From contig NZ_CP118527.1 of assembly GCF_028885415.1 (NCBI RefSeq), positions 7,502,001-7,566,000 on the forward strand: a stretch of DNA of 64,000 nt, written 5' to 3'. The DNA comes from Streptomyces coeruleorubidus (GTDB taxonomy: Bacteria; Actinomycetota; Actinomycetes; Streptomycetales; Streptomycetaceae). A model generated the notes under the pieces. It had not been told where the DNA came from, made no database searches, and saw only the letters and a list, made by a program, of their open reading frames with translations. Positions within the stretch are counted from its first letter, which is position 1; the number at the start of each line of letters is the position of its first letter. A program made the position numbers and the translations under genes. Below are positions 1 through 8,619 of the stretch, one piece after another.

Positions 1-738
1 TACCCGGACGTGGTCCACGCCTACTACCGGGCCGCCCGCGAGGCCGGCGCCGACGTGGACGTGATCCCGCAGACCGCCGACCTCGCGCCCTACGAGGTGG
101 TGCTCGCCCCCGTCCTCCACCTGGTCAAGGGCGACCTCGCCACCCGCCTCGAAGAAGTGGCCGCCCGCGGCGGCACGGTCCTGGCCACCTTCCTCTCCGG
201 CCGCGTCGACGAGCACGACCGCGCCTTCCTCACCGACGTCCCCGGCCCGCTCGCCCCTCTCATGGGCATCCGCGTGGACGAATGGGACGCCCGCCCCCCG
301 GAGTTCACCCAGCCCCTTCCCGAACTGCCGGCCGAGGCACGGCTCGTCTTCGAGATCGTGCTCCCACGCGGCGCCGAACCGGTCGCCACGTACGGCACCG
401 ACTTCTACGCGGGCACCCCGGCTGTGACCCGCAACCAGTTCGGTGACGGCGAGGCCTGGTACGTCGCCACCGCCCTCGACCAGCCGGGCGTCGACGAGGT
501 CGTCCGCCGCATCCTGGCCCGCCACGACCTGCTCGGCCCCTACGCCGACCACCCCGCGGTGGAGACCGCCACCCGTGTCACCCCCGACGGCACCCCCCTC
601 CTCTTCCTCCTCAACCACGCCCCCGAACCGGCCCACCTGACGGCCCGCACCACCGTCACCGACCTGCTCACCGGCAAACGGGTCGAGCAGGGCGAACCCC
701 TGGTCCTCGACCCGCTGGGCGTGGCGATCCTTCAGTAA
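1..738 (+). CDS. Beta-galactosidase (GH42), C-terminal part
   Basis: This is the 3' end of a gene whose start lies before base 1; the frame is open from base 1 to the TAA at 736-738. The visible ~245 residues match the non-catalytic end of GH42 beta-galactosidases. First comes an alpha/beta trimerisation domain, with alternating strand and helix and the motif VLAPVLHLV near residue 35. A small beta domain follows, ending in LLFLLNHA. The catalytic barrel is outside the window. The family hydrolyses terminal beta-galactosides and is usually cytoplasmic in Streptomyces. It converges on the GH67 gene with a 7-bp overlap of the two stops, so neither can have a normal intergenic terminator here. 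The family call is fairly firm; substrate specificity cannot be judged from this part. Confidence 0.8.
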   Translation, partial: YPDVVHAYYRAAREAGADVDVIPQTADLAPYEVVLAPVLHLVKGDLATRLEEVAARGGTVLATFLSGRVDEHDRAFLTDVPGPLAPLMGIRVDEWDARPPEFTQPLPELPAEARLVFEIVLPRGAEPVATYGTDFYAGTPAVTRNQFGDGEAWYVATALDQPGVDEVVRRILARHDLLGPYADHPAVETATRVTPDGTPLLFLLNHAPEPAHLTARTTVTDLLTGKRVEQGEPLVLDPLGVAILQ

Positions 739-2717
739 ATCCGGCGCCCCCGCTCGTCCGGCACCCCCGACTTGCGGAAGAAGTAGCTGTTGATCTGGTC
801 GCGCCACTCGCGGGCGCTGCGGAGCTGCTCCTCGTACCGCTCCGCCACCCGGGCGTGGCGTGCCGGGTCCACCAGCCCGGCCAGCAAGGCCCACACCTCC
901 CGGGCCTCCTCGACCTCCTCCACGCCCTCGAAGTGCGTGTCGTAGATGTGCTGGATCACGGTCTTCCCGCTCGTCAGCAGATGTCCGTACGGCACGTGGT
1001 GGAAGAACAGCAGCAGCTCGTCGGGGCAGGTGTCCGGCGACTCGTACAGCTCGGCCCACGGCTTGGTGTACTGCCCGGCGTACCCGGTGCCGGTCGCCAC
1101 ACTGCGGTCGACGCCGATGCCGTCCCGGTCGGCGAAGTGGTAGGTGCCCCAGGGGCTGTACTCGTAGCCGTCGACGCTGGGCCCGTAGTGGTGGCCCGGC
1201 TGCACCATCCATCCCACGCCGAGCGGAGCGGTGTACTTCTCGTACGTCCGCCACGAGCCGTCGAGCACCGCGTGCAGCCCGTCGGACAGGCGCTCCGAGA
1301 CCTCCGGGAAGGTCAGCCCGATCCACTCGTCGAGCACCTCACGCGGCTCGGTGTCCGGCCGCCAGGCCAGCCGTCCGAAGGTGTACAGGTTGGCCTGGGC
1401 GAGGGGATGCCCGGTCCAGAACGGATCGTCGCCGGCGTTGGACACGGCGACCAGCCCGCCCCGCGCCCGTTCCCCCACGGACGACTCCGGTTCGTGCCGG
1501 AACCGCAGCACCTCGCTCCACATCGGCCCCAGCCAGCAGACGTGCCGCTGCTGCCCGGTGTACTCCTGGGTGACCTGCAACTCCACCGCCAGCCGGGTGC
1601 GCGGCATCGCGCCGATCAGCGGCGAGACCGGCTCGCGCACCTGGAAGTCCATCGGCCCGTGCTTCACCTGGAGCACGGCGTTCGGCGCGAACTCGCCGTC
1701 CAGCGGCACGAAGTGGTCGTACGCGGCCCGGGCCCGGTCCGTCGTGCGGTCCCGCCAGTCCTGGCGGTGGTCGTAGACGAACGCCCGCCAGTGGACGGTG
1801 CCGCCGTACGGTTCGAGCACGGCGGCCAGCATGTTCGCTCCGTCCGCGTGAGTGCGGCCGTACGCGAACGGGCCCGGCTGCCCCTCCGAGTCGGCCTTCA
1901 CCACGTACCCGCCGAAGTCGGGGATCGCCTCGTACACCCATCGTGTCGCCGCTGCCCACCAAGCCCGCACCGCCTCGCCCAGCGGATCGGCCGTGGGAAG
2001 TCCACCGAGCACCACCGGCGCGGCGAAGGACACGGACAGGTGTGTGCGGATCCCATAGGGCCGCAGCACATCGGCGATCGCGGCCACTTCGCCGATCCGG
2101 TCGGTCAGCAGGTGCGCCTCGGTCTCGTGCACGTTGACGTTGTTGACGGCGACCGCGTTGATCCCGCAGGCCGCGAGCAGCCTGCCGTACGCCCGCACCC
2201 GCTCCAGGTCGCCGCGCGCCCGCCCGTCCTCCCAGAACAGCGAGCCGCCCGCGTATCCGCGCTCCACCTGGCCCATGACCGGGTGCACGGCGACGTTGTC
2301 CCAGTGGTCGAGCATGCGCAGGGCGAGGGCGGGGCGGTGCGTCTCCCGAGCCCACGCGCCGGTGAACGCCGCCTCGCCGAGCCGCACGACATGGAACAGG
2401 CCGTACAGCAGCCCCCGTCCGCCGGAGGCGGTGACGGTCGTCGTGCCGCCCTCACGCGCGGATGTGAAGCCTTCCTCGCCGAAGCCGTCGGCACCCGGGT
2501 CGAGGACCAGGTCGTACGCGCCCTCGCCCGGCTGGACGTCGCGCACGACCCGCCCCCCGAACCGCCGGCAGGCCTCCGCCACCTCCCCGTGCACCGTCTC
2601 CACCAGCGCACCCGATCCACGGATCAGCGTCCGCCGGCTGCCGACCGCCCGGAAGGCGGCGGACGGCAGCCAGGCCGGATCGACACCCTCGGGCAAGACG
2701 GGCACGGGAAGCGGCAT
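732..2717 (-). CDS. GH67 alpha-glucuronidase
   Basis: This 661-residue protein fits the length and layout of GH67 alpha-glucuronidases, which remove (4-O-methyl)glucuronic acid from the ends of xylo-oligosaccharides. An N-terminal beta domain (about 1-130) precedes the catalytic barrel. Active-site candidates are visible: Glu278 in KADSEGQPGP, Asp357 in HGPMDFQ and Glu385 in VTQEYTG, matching the family's acid and its two base carboxylates. DHWDN near 138 is another family block. No signal peptide is seen, so it probably acts inside the cell on imported aldouronic acids. The start ATG shares one base with the stop of a short upstream frame (TGATG), with a G-rich Shine-Dalgarno just before it. 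Its neighbours (GH42, XylFGH) agree with a hemicellulose role. Confidence 0.93.
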   Translation of the reverse strand: MPLPVPVLPEGVDPAWLPSAAFRAVGSRRTLIRGSGALVETVHGEVAEACRRFGGRVVRDVQPGEGAYDLVLDPGADGFGEEGFTSAREGGTTTVTASGGRGLLYGLFHVVRLGEAAFTGAWARETHRPALALRMLDHWDNVAVHPVMGQVERGYAGGSLFWEDGRARGDLERVRAYGRLLAACGINAVAVNNVNVHETEAHLLTDRIGEVAAIADVLRPYGIRTHLSVSFAAPVVLGGLPTADPLGEAVRAWWAAATRWVYEAIPDFGGYVVKADSEGQPGPFAYGRTHADGANMLAAVLEPYGGTVHWRAFVYDHRQDWRDRTTDRARAAYDHFVPLDGEFAPNAVLQVKHGPMDFQVREPVSPLIGAMPRTRLAVELQVTQEYTGQQRHVCWLGPMWSEVLRFRHEPESSVGERARGGLVAVSNAGDDPFWTGHPLAQANLYTFGRLAWRPDTEPREVLDEWIGLTFPEVSERLSDGLHAVLDGSWRTYEKYTAPLGVGWMVQPGHHYGPSVDGYEYSPWGTYHFADRDGIGVDRSVATGTGYAGQYTKPWAELYESPDTCPDELLLFFHHVPYGHLLTSGKTVIQHIYDTHFEGVEEVEEAREVWALLAGLVDPARHARVAERYEEQLRSAREWRDQINSYFFRKSGVPDERGRRIY

Positions 2718-2935
2718 CAGACCCCCAACTCGGCTGCTCGGGCGAGCAGTTCGACCTCCGCCGACGTGCCCTCGCCGTCGAGGACCAGGCGGTACTTCTC
2801 GTACGTACCCGGTGACCTCACGCTGAACGCGAGGAGGGGAGGATTCAAATTACTCCGGAACCGGGTCGTCCGACTCATAAGAGGACGCGAACCTCCGGTC
2901 GGCCTTCTCGGGCGCTTCGGGCAGTGCGACCGCAA
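2717..2935 (-). pseudogene. C-terminal remnant of a carbohydrate-active enzyme
   Basis: This short frame of up to 72 codons is joined to the GH67 gene by a TGATG stop/start overlap, as expected for the 3' end of an operon partner. Only the last ~38 residues look protein-like: a beta-strand pattern GTYEKYRLVLDG followed by AEVELLA. This resembles the final strands of F5/8 type C or NPCBM-like carbohydrate-binding modules at the ends of large secreted glycosidases. The N-terminal half is Arg/Pro-rich with no recognisable start or ribosome-binding site. My reading is that most of an upstream glycosidase gene was deleted, leaving its tail and coupling signal. It could also be a chance frame; the remnant call rests on the overlap and the strand pattern. 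Confidence 0.4.
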
Positions 2936-3042
2936 CGCCCCGGGATCCCAGGGCCAAAGCGAGGACGGCCGCCGACACGACCGCCGGACCCCATCTGTGC
3001 CGAGCTTTCCGCTGCGTCTACGGGTACCCTCCCTGCGCAGTG

Positions 3043-3054
3043 GACAACGTTGTC
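3043..3054. promoter_or_regulatory. Palindromic operator candidate (GACAACGTTGTC)
   Basis: GACAACGTTGTC is a perfect 12-bp palindrome with a central CG step, the usual form of LacI-family operators. It lies about 110 bp upstream of the remnant frame fused to the GH67 gene and about 330 bp before ngcE. Its position fits control of the minus-strand glycosidase unit better than ngcE. No LacI gene is adjacent, so the cognate regulator would be elsewhere. Confidence 0.45.
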
Positions 3055-3243
3055 AACTTCGAGCGCAAGGACCAGTGGTTGCCCAGGTGCCGGAGAGTGT
3101 CAAGGGTGTTGGCTGTGGCGTTCGGGGGTGACGACCGGGATTTTTCCGCTGGGTTACAGGCGAAGCGCTCGACTTTCCGCGAGGTCTCAACTCGGATAAG
3201 ACCCACGGCCAACCCTGTGTTCGATGTTGATCCGCTGGCGGGA

Positions 3244-3259
3244 AGTGGACTATACCTGT
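3244..3259. promoter_or_regulatory. DasR-responsive element (dre) candidate
   Basis: AGTGGACTATACCTGT matches 13 of 16 positions of the DasR operator AGTGGTCTAGACCAGT and keeps the inverted-repeat arms. DasR is the GntR-family repressor of GlcNAc and chitin uptake genes in Streptomyces. The site is 125-140 bp upstream of ngcE, the binding protein for GlcNAc/chitobiose, which makes it biologically sensible. Confidence 0.55.
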
Positions 3260-3383
3260 CGGACGATTCACACGATCCGCACGTCACCACCCGCACTTCC
3301 TGCACGACCCAGCTTGACCCGATCGCGGTGCCGGGAAGGATCCGGTTCACCGCCTGAGTCCTGGAGAAGGCGAGGACTTGAGC

Positions 3384-4838
3384 ATGGGATCCACTTCCGC
3401 CGAGAACCACGGCACCGAAGGAGTCGGCCGCCGTGATCTGATCAAAAGGTCCGCCGCGCTCGGGCTGATCTCCGTTCCCACGATGAGCTTCCTGTCCGCC
3501 TGCGCCAGCAGCGGCGGCGACGACAGCGGGGACAAGGCCAAAGCCGGCAAGAAGACCGCGAAGAACCCGCTCGGCGTCAACGACACCGCGGGCATGGAAT
3601 TCGTCCTGTTCGACGGCGGTTTCGGCAAGGAGTACGCCGAGGACGCCGTGAAGATCTACGAGAAGGACTTCCCCAAGGCGAAGGTGAAGTTCTCCGCCAC
3701 CCAGAAGATCCAGTCCACCCTCCAGCCCCGCTTCAACCAGGGCACCCCGCCGGACCTCATCGACAACTCCGGCGCCGAACAGATGGACATGGGCGTCCTG
3801 GTCGGCAAGAACCAGCTCACCGACCTCACCCCGCTGCTGGACGCGCCCTCCTACGACGACCCGGCCAAGAAGGTCCGCGACACGCTGCGCCCCGGCATCG
3901 TCGAGATGGGCCAGTTCGACGGCGAGAAGGTCTGGATCCTCTACTACGCCTACACGGTCTACGGCGTCTGGTACTCGCAGAAGGCCCTGGACTCGCTCGA
4001 CGAGCAGTACCCCGAGACCTGGGACCAGATGCTCGCGGTCTGCGAGAAGGCCAAGAAGAAGGGCATGGCGGGCTGGACGTACGCGGGCAAGTACCCGTAC
4101 TACCTCCCCTTCTCGCTCTACCCGATGATCGGCAAGGTCGGCGGCCGCGAGGTCCTCGACGCCATCGACAACCTGGAGCCGAACGCCTGGAAGCACCCGG
4201 CCGTCAAGGCCTGCTTCGACGCGTACTACGAGCTCTACAAGAAGGGCTACATCCTCAAGGGCACCCCGGGCCTGGACCACATCCAGTCGCAGACCGCCTG
4301 GGCCCAGGGCAAGGCGCTGTTCATCCCGAACGGCTCCTGGGTGGAGAACGAGTCGGCGAACGTCATCCCGAAGGACTTCGACCTGGCCGTCTCCGCGCCC
4401 ACCGGCCTCGACACCTCCGACAAGCTGCCCTTCGGCACCATCTGGGCCTCCGGCGGCGAGCCCTTCATCGTCCCGGCCAAGGCGAAGAACGCCGAGGGCG
4501 GCATGGAGCAGTTGCGCATCATGCTCAGCGAGGCGTCGTCGAAGAACTTCACCAGCAAGGTGAAGTCGCTGACCGCGTACAACGGCGGCACCGACGGCAT
4601 CGCCCTCACCCCTGGTCTGAAATCGGGTGTCGCGGCGCTGGACAAGGCGGGCGAGAACGTGGTGAATCCCCGCCTCCAGGACTGGTACGTGCAGTTGCAG
4701 AAGGAGAAGATCGGGGTCTCCGGCCTGGGCGAGATGATGGCCGGCCGCCTCACCCCGGCCGAGGCCATCAAAAAGATCCAGGGCTACGCCGACGAGGCCG
4801 CCAAGGACGACTCCATCAAGCACTACAAGCACCAGTAA
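3384..4838 (+). CDS. ngcE: GlcNAc/chitobiose ABC transporter substrate-binding lipoprotein NgcE
   Basis: This 484-residue extracellular solute-binding protein of the ABC sugar (CUT1) class resembles NgcE, the high-affinity binder for N-acetylglucosamine and chitobiose in Streptomyces. The N-terminus carries a twin-arginine signal (RRDLIKR, residues 16-22), then a hydrophobic stretch and lipobox LSAC with Cys40, so it should be exported folded by Tat and lipid-anchored. The body has the family's two-lobe pattern with many Lys, Trp and Tyr residues. I chose ATG 3384, preceded by GGAGAAGG; a TTG lies two codons earlier. ngcF follows after 34 bp and ngcG overlaps ngcF. No ATPase gene is present, as expected for CUT1 systems that share MsiK. 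Confidence 0.93.
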   Translation: MGSTSAENHGTEGVGRRDLIKRSAALGLISVPTMSFLSACASSGGDDSGDKAKAGKKTAKNPLGVNDTAGMEFVLFDGGFGKEYAEDAVKIYEKDFPKAKVKFSATQKIQSTLQPRFNQGTPPDLIDNSGAEQMDMGVLVGKNQLTDLTPLLDAPSYDDPAKKVRDTLRPGIVEMGQFDGEKVWILYYAYTVYGVWYSQKALDSLDEQYPETWDQMLAVCEKAKKKGMAGWTYAGKYPYYLPFSLYPMIGKVGGREVLDAIDNLEPNAWKHPAVKACFDAYYELYKKGYILKGTPGLDHIQSQTAWAQGKALFIPNGSWVENESANVIPKDFDLAVSAPTGLDTSDKLPFGTIWASGGEPFIVPAKAKNAEGGMEQLRIMLSEASSKNFTSKVKSLTAYNGGTDGIALTPGLKSGVAALDKAGENVVNPRLQDWYVQLQKEKIGVSGLGEMMAGRLTPAEAIKKIQGYADEAAKDDSIKHYKHQ

Positions 4839-4872
4839 CGGCACCGGAAACTTTTTCCGCAACGGCACCGGA

Positions 4873-5805
4873 GTGGCGATGCAGCACGGCAAGTACCGGT
4901 TCATCGTGGGCTTCCTCGCGCTGCCCCTGGGACTGTACGCGCTCTTCGTGGTCTGGCCGTTCATCCAGTCCATCTACTACTCGTTCACGGACTGGACCGG
5001 CCTGAGCCCCGAATTCAAGATGGTCGGTTTCGACAACTACAGCCGGATGCTGGACGACGAGATCTTCTGGAAGTCGTTGCAGCACAGCCTGCTGTTCGCG
5101 CTCCTGCTGCCGGTCGTGACGATCAGCCTGGCGCTGTTCTTCGCCTTCATGATCAATGTGGGCGGCAGAAAGAGGAAGAACGGCCCGGTCGTCTCCGGTG
5201 TCCGCGGCTCCTCCTTCTACAAAATCGTCTACTTCTTCCCGCAGGTCCTCTCGATCGCCATCGTCGCGCTGCTGTTCGCGTTCGCGTACAACCCGGACAG
5301 CGGCGCGATCAACTCGATCCTGCGCGGGATCGGGCTGGACGGCGTCCAGCCGCTGTGGCTGGGCGACCCCGACCTCGCGCTGTGGGCCGTGATGGCGGTG
5401 CTCGTCTGGTCCACGGTCGGCTTCTTCGTGGTCCTCTTCTCCGCCGGCATGGCCTCCATCCCGGCGGAGATGTACGAGGCCGCGCTGCTGGACGGGGCGG
5501 GCCGGGCCACGACGTTCTTCCGCATCACCCTTCCCCTGCTCTGGGACACCGTGCAGTCGGGCTGGGTCTACATGGGCATCCTCGCCCTGGGAGCCGAGTC
5601 GTTCGCGGTCGTGCAGATCATGACGACCGGGCCGGGCGGTCCCGACTACTCGACCACCGTCATGGTCCTGTACGTGTACCAGAAGGCGTTCCGTGACGGG
5701 CAGGCCGCCTACGCCACCACCATCGGTGTCGCCCTGCTCGTCGTCACGCTGGCCTTCGCCGCCGTGGTGATGCGGCTGGGCCGTCGCGAGCGGCTGGAGT
5801 ACTGA
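4873..5805 (+). CDS. ngcF: GlcNAc/chitobiose ABC transporter permease NgcF
   Basis: This 310-residue inner-membrane permease is of the MalF/UgpA type. An N-terminal membrane segment (about 12-35, FLALPLGLYALFVVWPF) is followed by five more. The EAA loop that contacts the ATPase is visible near residues 200-220 (EAALLDGAGR ... ITLPLL). A lysine/arginine-rich stretch at about 98-103 sits in a cytoplasmic loop. The start used is GTG 4873, with an in-frame ATG two codons later as the alternative. It stops in a TGATG overlap with ngcG, so the two are translationally coupled. Confidence 0.9.
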   Translation: MAMQHGKYRFIVGFLALPLGLYALFVVWPFIQSIYYSFTDWTGLSPEFKMVGFDNYSRMLDDEIFWKSLQHSLLFALLLPVVTISLALFFAFMINVGGRKRKNGPVVSGVRGSSFYKIVYFFPQVLSIAIVALLFAFAYNPDSGAINSILRGIGLDGVQPLWLGDPDLALWAVMAVLVWSTVGFFVVLFSAGMASIPAEMYEAALLDGAGRATTFFRITLPLLWDTVQSGWVYMGILALGAESFAVVQIMTTGPGGPDYSTTVMVLYVYQKAFRDGQAAYATTIGVALLVVTLAFAAVVMRLGRRERLEY

Positions 5806-6728
5806 TGAAGACGACGCAGAGCCCCGCGCCCGTGCCGGCCGAGTCCGGTGCGCCGGTCACCAAGGCCGACACCCCGGCGGGCCCGCCCCCGAAGGAGAAG
5901 AAGGAGGGCACGGTCCTCAACGCCTTCTCCCACGGCATCCTCGTCCTCTGGGCGTTCATGGTGGTGATGCCCCTGCTCTGGGCGGTCATGACGTCCTTCA
6001 AGGACGACCGCTCGATCTTCTCCTCTCCCTGGTCTCTGCCGGACACCCTGCACTTCGACAACTGGTCGCGGGCGTGGACCGAGGCCAACATGAGCGACTA
6101 CTTCCTCAACACCGTCCTGGTGGTGGGGGGTTCGCTCGTCGGCACCCTCGTCCTCGGCTCGATGGCGGCATACGTCCTGGCCCGCTTCGACTTCCCGGGC
6201 AACCGCTTCATCTACTACCTGTTCATCGGCGGCATGAGCTTCCCGATCATGCTGGCGCTGGTCCCGCTGTTCTACGTCGTGAACAACATGGGCCTGCTGA
6301 ACACCATCCACGGCCTGATCCTCGTCTACATCGCCTACTCCCTCCCTTTCACGGTGTTCTTCCTGACGGCGTTCTTCCGCACGCTGCCGACGTCGGTGGC
6401 GGAGGCGGCCTTCGTCGACGGCGCCTCGCACAGCCGTACGTTCTTCCAGATCATGCTGCCCATGGCCAAGCCGGGCCTGGTCAGCGTCGGCATCTTCAAC
6501 TTCCTGGGCCAGTGGAACCAGTACATGCTCCCCACGGTCCTCAACACCGACCCCGACAAGCGCGTCCTCACCCAGGGCCTCGTCCAGCTGGCGGTCAGCC
6601 AGGGCTACAAGGGTGACTGGTCGGGACTCTTCGCGGGCCTGGTCATGGCCATGCTCCCGGTCCTGGCGGCGTACATCATCTTCCAGCGACAGGTGGTGCA
6701 GGGCCTGACGGCGGGCGCGCTGAAGTAG
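5805..6728 (+). CDS. ngcG: GlcNAc/chitobiose ABC transporter permease NgcG
   Basis: This 307-residue MalG-type permease is the partner of NgcF. A hydrophilic Pro/Lys-rich tail (about 1-40) precedes six predicted membrane helices. The EAA loop appears as EAAFVDGASHSRTFFQIMLP near residues 204-223. It begins inside the ngcF stop codon (TGATG). Together with NgcE it forms the importer; the shared ATPase MsiK must be encoded elsewhere. The gene is followed by a long structured non-coding repeat region, not by a simple terminator hairpin. Confidence 0.9.
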   Translation: MKTTQSPAPVPAESGAPVTKADTPAGPPPKEKKEGTVLNAFSHGILVLWAFMVVMPLLWAVMTSFKDDRSIFSSPWSLPDTLHFDNWSRAWTEANMSDYFLNTVLVVGGSLVGTLVLGSMAAYVLARFDFPGNRFIYYLFIGGMSFPIMLALVPLFYVVNNMGLLNTIHGLILVYIAYSLPFTVFFLTAFFRTLPTSVAEAAFVDGASHSRTFFQIMLPMAKPGLVSVGIFNFLGQWNQYMLPTVLNTDPDKRVLTQGLVQLAVSQGYKGDWSGLFAGLVMAMLPVLAAYIIFQRQVVQGLTAGALK

Positions 6729-7286
6729 CGACGGCCCTCGCAGCAACCGCCGGGGTGGGACCGCAGCCCAGCGGAACGGGGTGCCGCTGCGCCCACCCGT
6801 GCCGCCCTGGGGGCACCTCCCAGGCCCTTAAGGCACTGGGGGAGGCACGACTGCCCGCAGCCAGGCGGGACCGGCGGCCCGCCGCGCCGCGCGGCCTGCG
6901 GCAGCTGAGCCGAGACGCGCCCGCACCCGCCGCACGGCGAGAAGGGGACGTGTCGGGGGGTGTCCGCCCGCAGCGGTTGGCGCGTCGACGGACAGTCAGT
7001 CGGTATCCGACCCCATCGCGCCGTTCCGAGGACGGACACCCCCCGACGCGGCCCCGCCCCACCGCACCCCGGTAGGCGCTACGCGCACCCCCACCGAAGC
7101 CGCACAGGCCGCCGCAGGCACCCCGCCCAACCGCCGGAGGCCCCCGTAGCCCTCCGCAACCACATGCACACACTTCGAATCGGTTCAACCTCTTGACGGG
7201 AGGCAACCCGAACGGCTCAGCTTAGAGTTCACTAGTTGGACATGGACGGGGCCTCATCGAAGCGGCCCCGCGCGCAGGAGGTCGTC
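6729..7286. other. Intergenic region with dispersed repeat, ngcG to rok7B7
   Basis: About 560 bp has no convincing gene; the frames here are Arg/Pro/Gly-rich translations of repeat DNA. It contains a hairpin-like module at about 6808-6846 (CTGGGGGCACCTCCCAGG followed by CACTGGGGGAGG), a common style of Streptomyces intergenic repeat. The 155-bp structured element is at 6901-7055. The last ~130 bp is less GC-rich and includes TTGACG at 7193-7198, so it probably holds the rok7B7 promoter. Confidence 0.75.
6901..7055 (+). repeat. Structured dispersed repeat, copy 1 (inverted copy at 15920-16074)
   Basis: This 155-bp stretch is identical to the reverse complement of 15920-16074. Its core is bounded by 15-base arms GTCGGGGGGTGTCCG (6952-6966) and CGGACACCCCCCGAC (7033-7047). 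Inside are GGCGCG/CGCGCC arms and a small hairpin (GTCGG-TAT-CCGAC), so a single strand would fold into a long branched hairpin. Sequence similarity continues outside the perfect block on both sides. It lies downstream of ngcG in the same orientation that copy 2 has relative to its minus-strand neighbour. Candidate roles are an mRNA 3' structure, a non-coding RNA or a non-autonomous mobile repeat. Confidence 0.9.
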
Positions 7287-8498
7287 GTGGAGACTCCGGG
7301 GTCGCAGTCATCGCTGCACCGAGCCAACCTGGAGCGGGTCGTACGAGCCGTACGCCTGGCGGGCTCCCTCACCCAGGCCGAGATCGCCCGGACGACGGGC
7401 CTGTCCGCGGCGACGGTGTCCAACATCGTCCGGGAGTTGAAGGACGGCGGCACGGTCGAGGTCACACCCACCTCGGCAGGCGGCCGCAGGGCCCGCAGCG
7501 TGTCGCTCAGCGGTGACGCCGGCATCGTCATAGGGGTCGACTTCGGCCACACCCACCTGCGCGTCGCCGTCGGCAACCTCGCCCACCAGGTCCTCGCCGA
7601 GGAGTCCGAGCCCTTGGACGTGGACGCCTCCTCGACCCAGGGCTTCGACCGGGCGGAACAGCTGGTCACCCGCCTGATCGAGGCCACCGGGGTCGACCGT
7701 TCCAAGATCGCCGGCGTCGGCCTCGGCGTGCCCGGCCCCATCGACGTCGAGTCCGGCACCCTCGGCTCGACCGCGATCCTCCCCGGCTGGACGGGCACCA
7801 AGCCCGCCGAGGAGCTCCGCGGCCGCCTCGGCGTCCCCGTGCACGTGGACAACGACGCCAACCTCGGCGCCCTCGGCGAGATGGTCTGGGGCAGCGGCCG
7901 CGGCGTGCGCGACCTCGCGTACATCAAGGTCGCCAGCGGTGTCGGCGCGGGCCTGGTGATCGACGGCAAGATCTACCGCGGTCCAGGCGGTACCGCCGGA
8001 GAAATCGGACATATTACACTCGATGAATCCGGCCCCGTCTGCCGCTGCGGAAACCGCGGCTGCCTGGAGACCTTCGCGGCCGCGCGCTACGTGCTCCCGC
8101 TCCTCCAGTCCAGCCACGGCACCGACCTGACGATGGAAGGCGTCGTGCGGCTCGCGCGGGACGGAGACCCGGGCTGCCGTCGGGTGATCGCCGACGTCGG
8201 CCGCCACATCGGCAGTGGAGTGGCCAATCTCTGCAACCTGCTGAACCCGAGCCGCGTGGTGCTCGGCGGTGATCTCGCCGAGGCCGGTGAGCTGGTGCTC
8301 GGGCCGATCCGGGAGTCCGTGGGCCGCTACGCCATCCCCAGTGCGGCACGCCAGCTGTCCGTTCTCCCCGGGGCGCTCGGCGGCCGTGCGGAGGTGCTCG
8401 GAGCGCTCGCGCTGGCCCTCAGCGAGATGGGCGATTCGACCCTTTTGGACGGCACTGCCGTCGGGGCGCTGCAGGCGGGGACCCCTGCCTTCACTTAG
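7287..8498 (+). CDS. rok7B7: ROK-family transcriptional regulator Rok7B7
   Basis: This 403-residue ROK regulator lies directly upstream of the xylose transporter genes and matches Rok7B7, known in S. coelicolor to affect xylose use, carbon catabolite repression and antibiotic production. An N-terminal winged helix-turn-helix (about 20-55, TQAEIARTTGLSAATVSNIV) precedes the ROK sugar-kinase-like fold. The ATP-site-like motif GVDFGHTH, GEIGH and the zinc motif CRCGNRGCLE (CxCGxxGCxE) are all present. I chose GTG 7287 because AGGAG lies six bases before it at 7276-7280; TTG 7236 and ATG 7242 have no such site. It is separated from xylF by 121 bp and could control both itself and xylFGH. Confidence 0.92.
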   Translation: METPGSQSSLHRANLERVVRAVRLAGSLTQAEIARTTGLSAATVSNIVRELKDGGTVEVTPTSAGGRRARSVSLSGDAGIVIGVDFGHTHLRVAVGNLAHQVLAEESEPLDVDASSTQGFDRAEQLVTRLIEATGVDRSKIAGVGLGVPGPIDVESGTLGSTAILPGWTGTKPAEELRGRLGVPVHVDNDANLGALGEMVWGSGRGVRDLAYIKVASGVGAGLVIDGKIYRGPGGTAGEIGHITLDESGPVCRCGNRGCLETFAAARYVLPLLQSSHGTDLTMEGVVRLARDGDPGCRRVIADVGRHIGSGVANLCNLLNPSRVVLGGDLAEAGELVLGPIRESVGRYAIPSAARQLSVLPGALGGRAEVLGALALALSEMGDSTLLDGTAVGALQAGTPAFT

Positions 8499-8532
8499 AG
8501 AACGGATGGCACCGTTGCCATCTCGTTAAGGA

Positions 8533-8545
8533 TTTACTTCTTGAC
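8533..8545 (+). promoter_or_regulatory. Rok7B7 binding-site candidate before xylF
   Basis: TTTACTTCTTGAC fits every position of the degenerate consensus TTKAMKHSTTSAV that I recall being proposed for Rok7B7. It sits 75-87 bp upstream of the xylF start, directly after rok7B7, and its end overlaps a TTGACG that could serve as a -35 box. Binding there would therefore block or shape xylF transcription. The match is seen in the sequence; the consensus is from memory. Confidence 0.55.
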
Positions 8546-8619
8546 GTCGCACGTGTGGCCGAGTTGACTTCCAGCCACCTCGGCCGCAATGTCGCGGCCT
8601 CGTCAGGGAGGTTTCTGAA

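Larger units (their letters stand above)
2936..3383. other. Gene-free control region before ngcE
   Basis: This 450-bp stretch separates the GH67/remnant unit (minus strand) from ngcE (plus strand) and is less GC-rich than its surroundings. I see no protein-like frame. It holds a 12-bp perfect palindrome at 3043-3054 and a DasR-like element at 3244-3259, both listed separately. A purine-rich Shine-Dalgarno (GGAGAAGG) lies at 3362-3369, before the ngcE start. It should carry divergent promoters. Confidence 0.7.

Noticed and set aside
855..3131. Long plus-strand frame over the GH67 gene
   Set aside because: Antisense shadow of the alpha-glucuronidase; composition is Arg/His/Val/Pro-rich without motifs.
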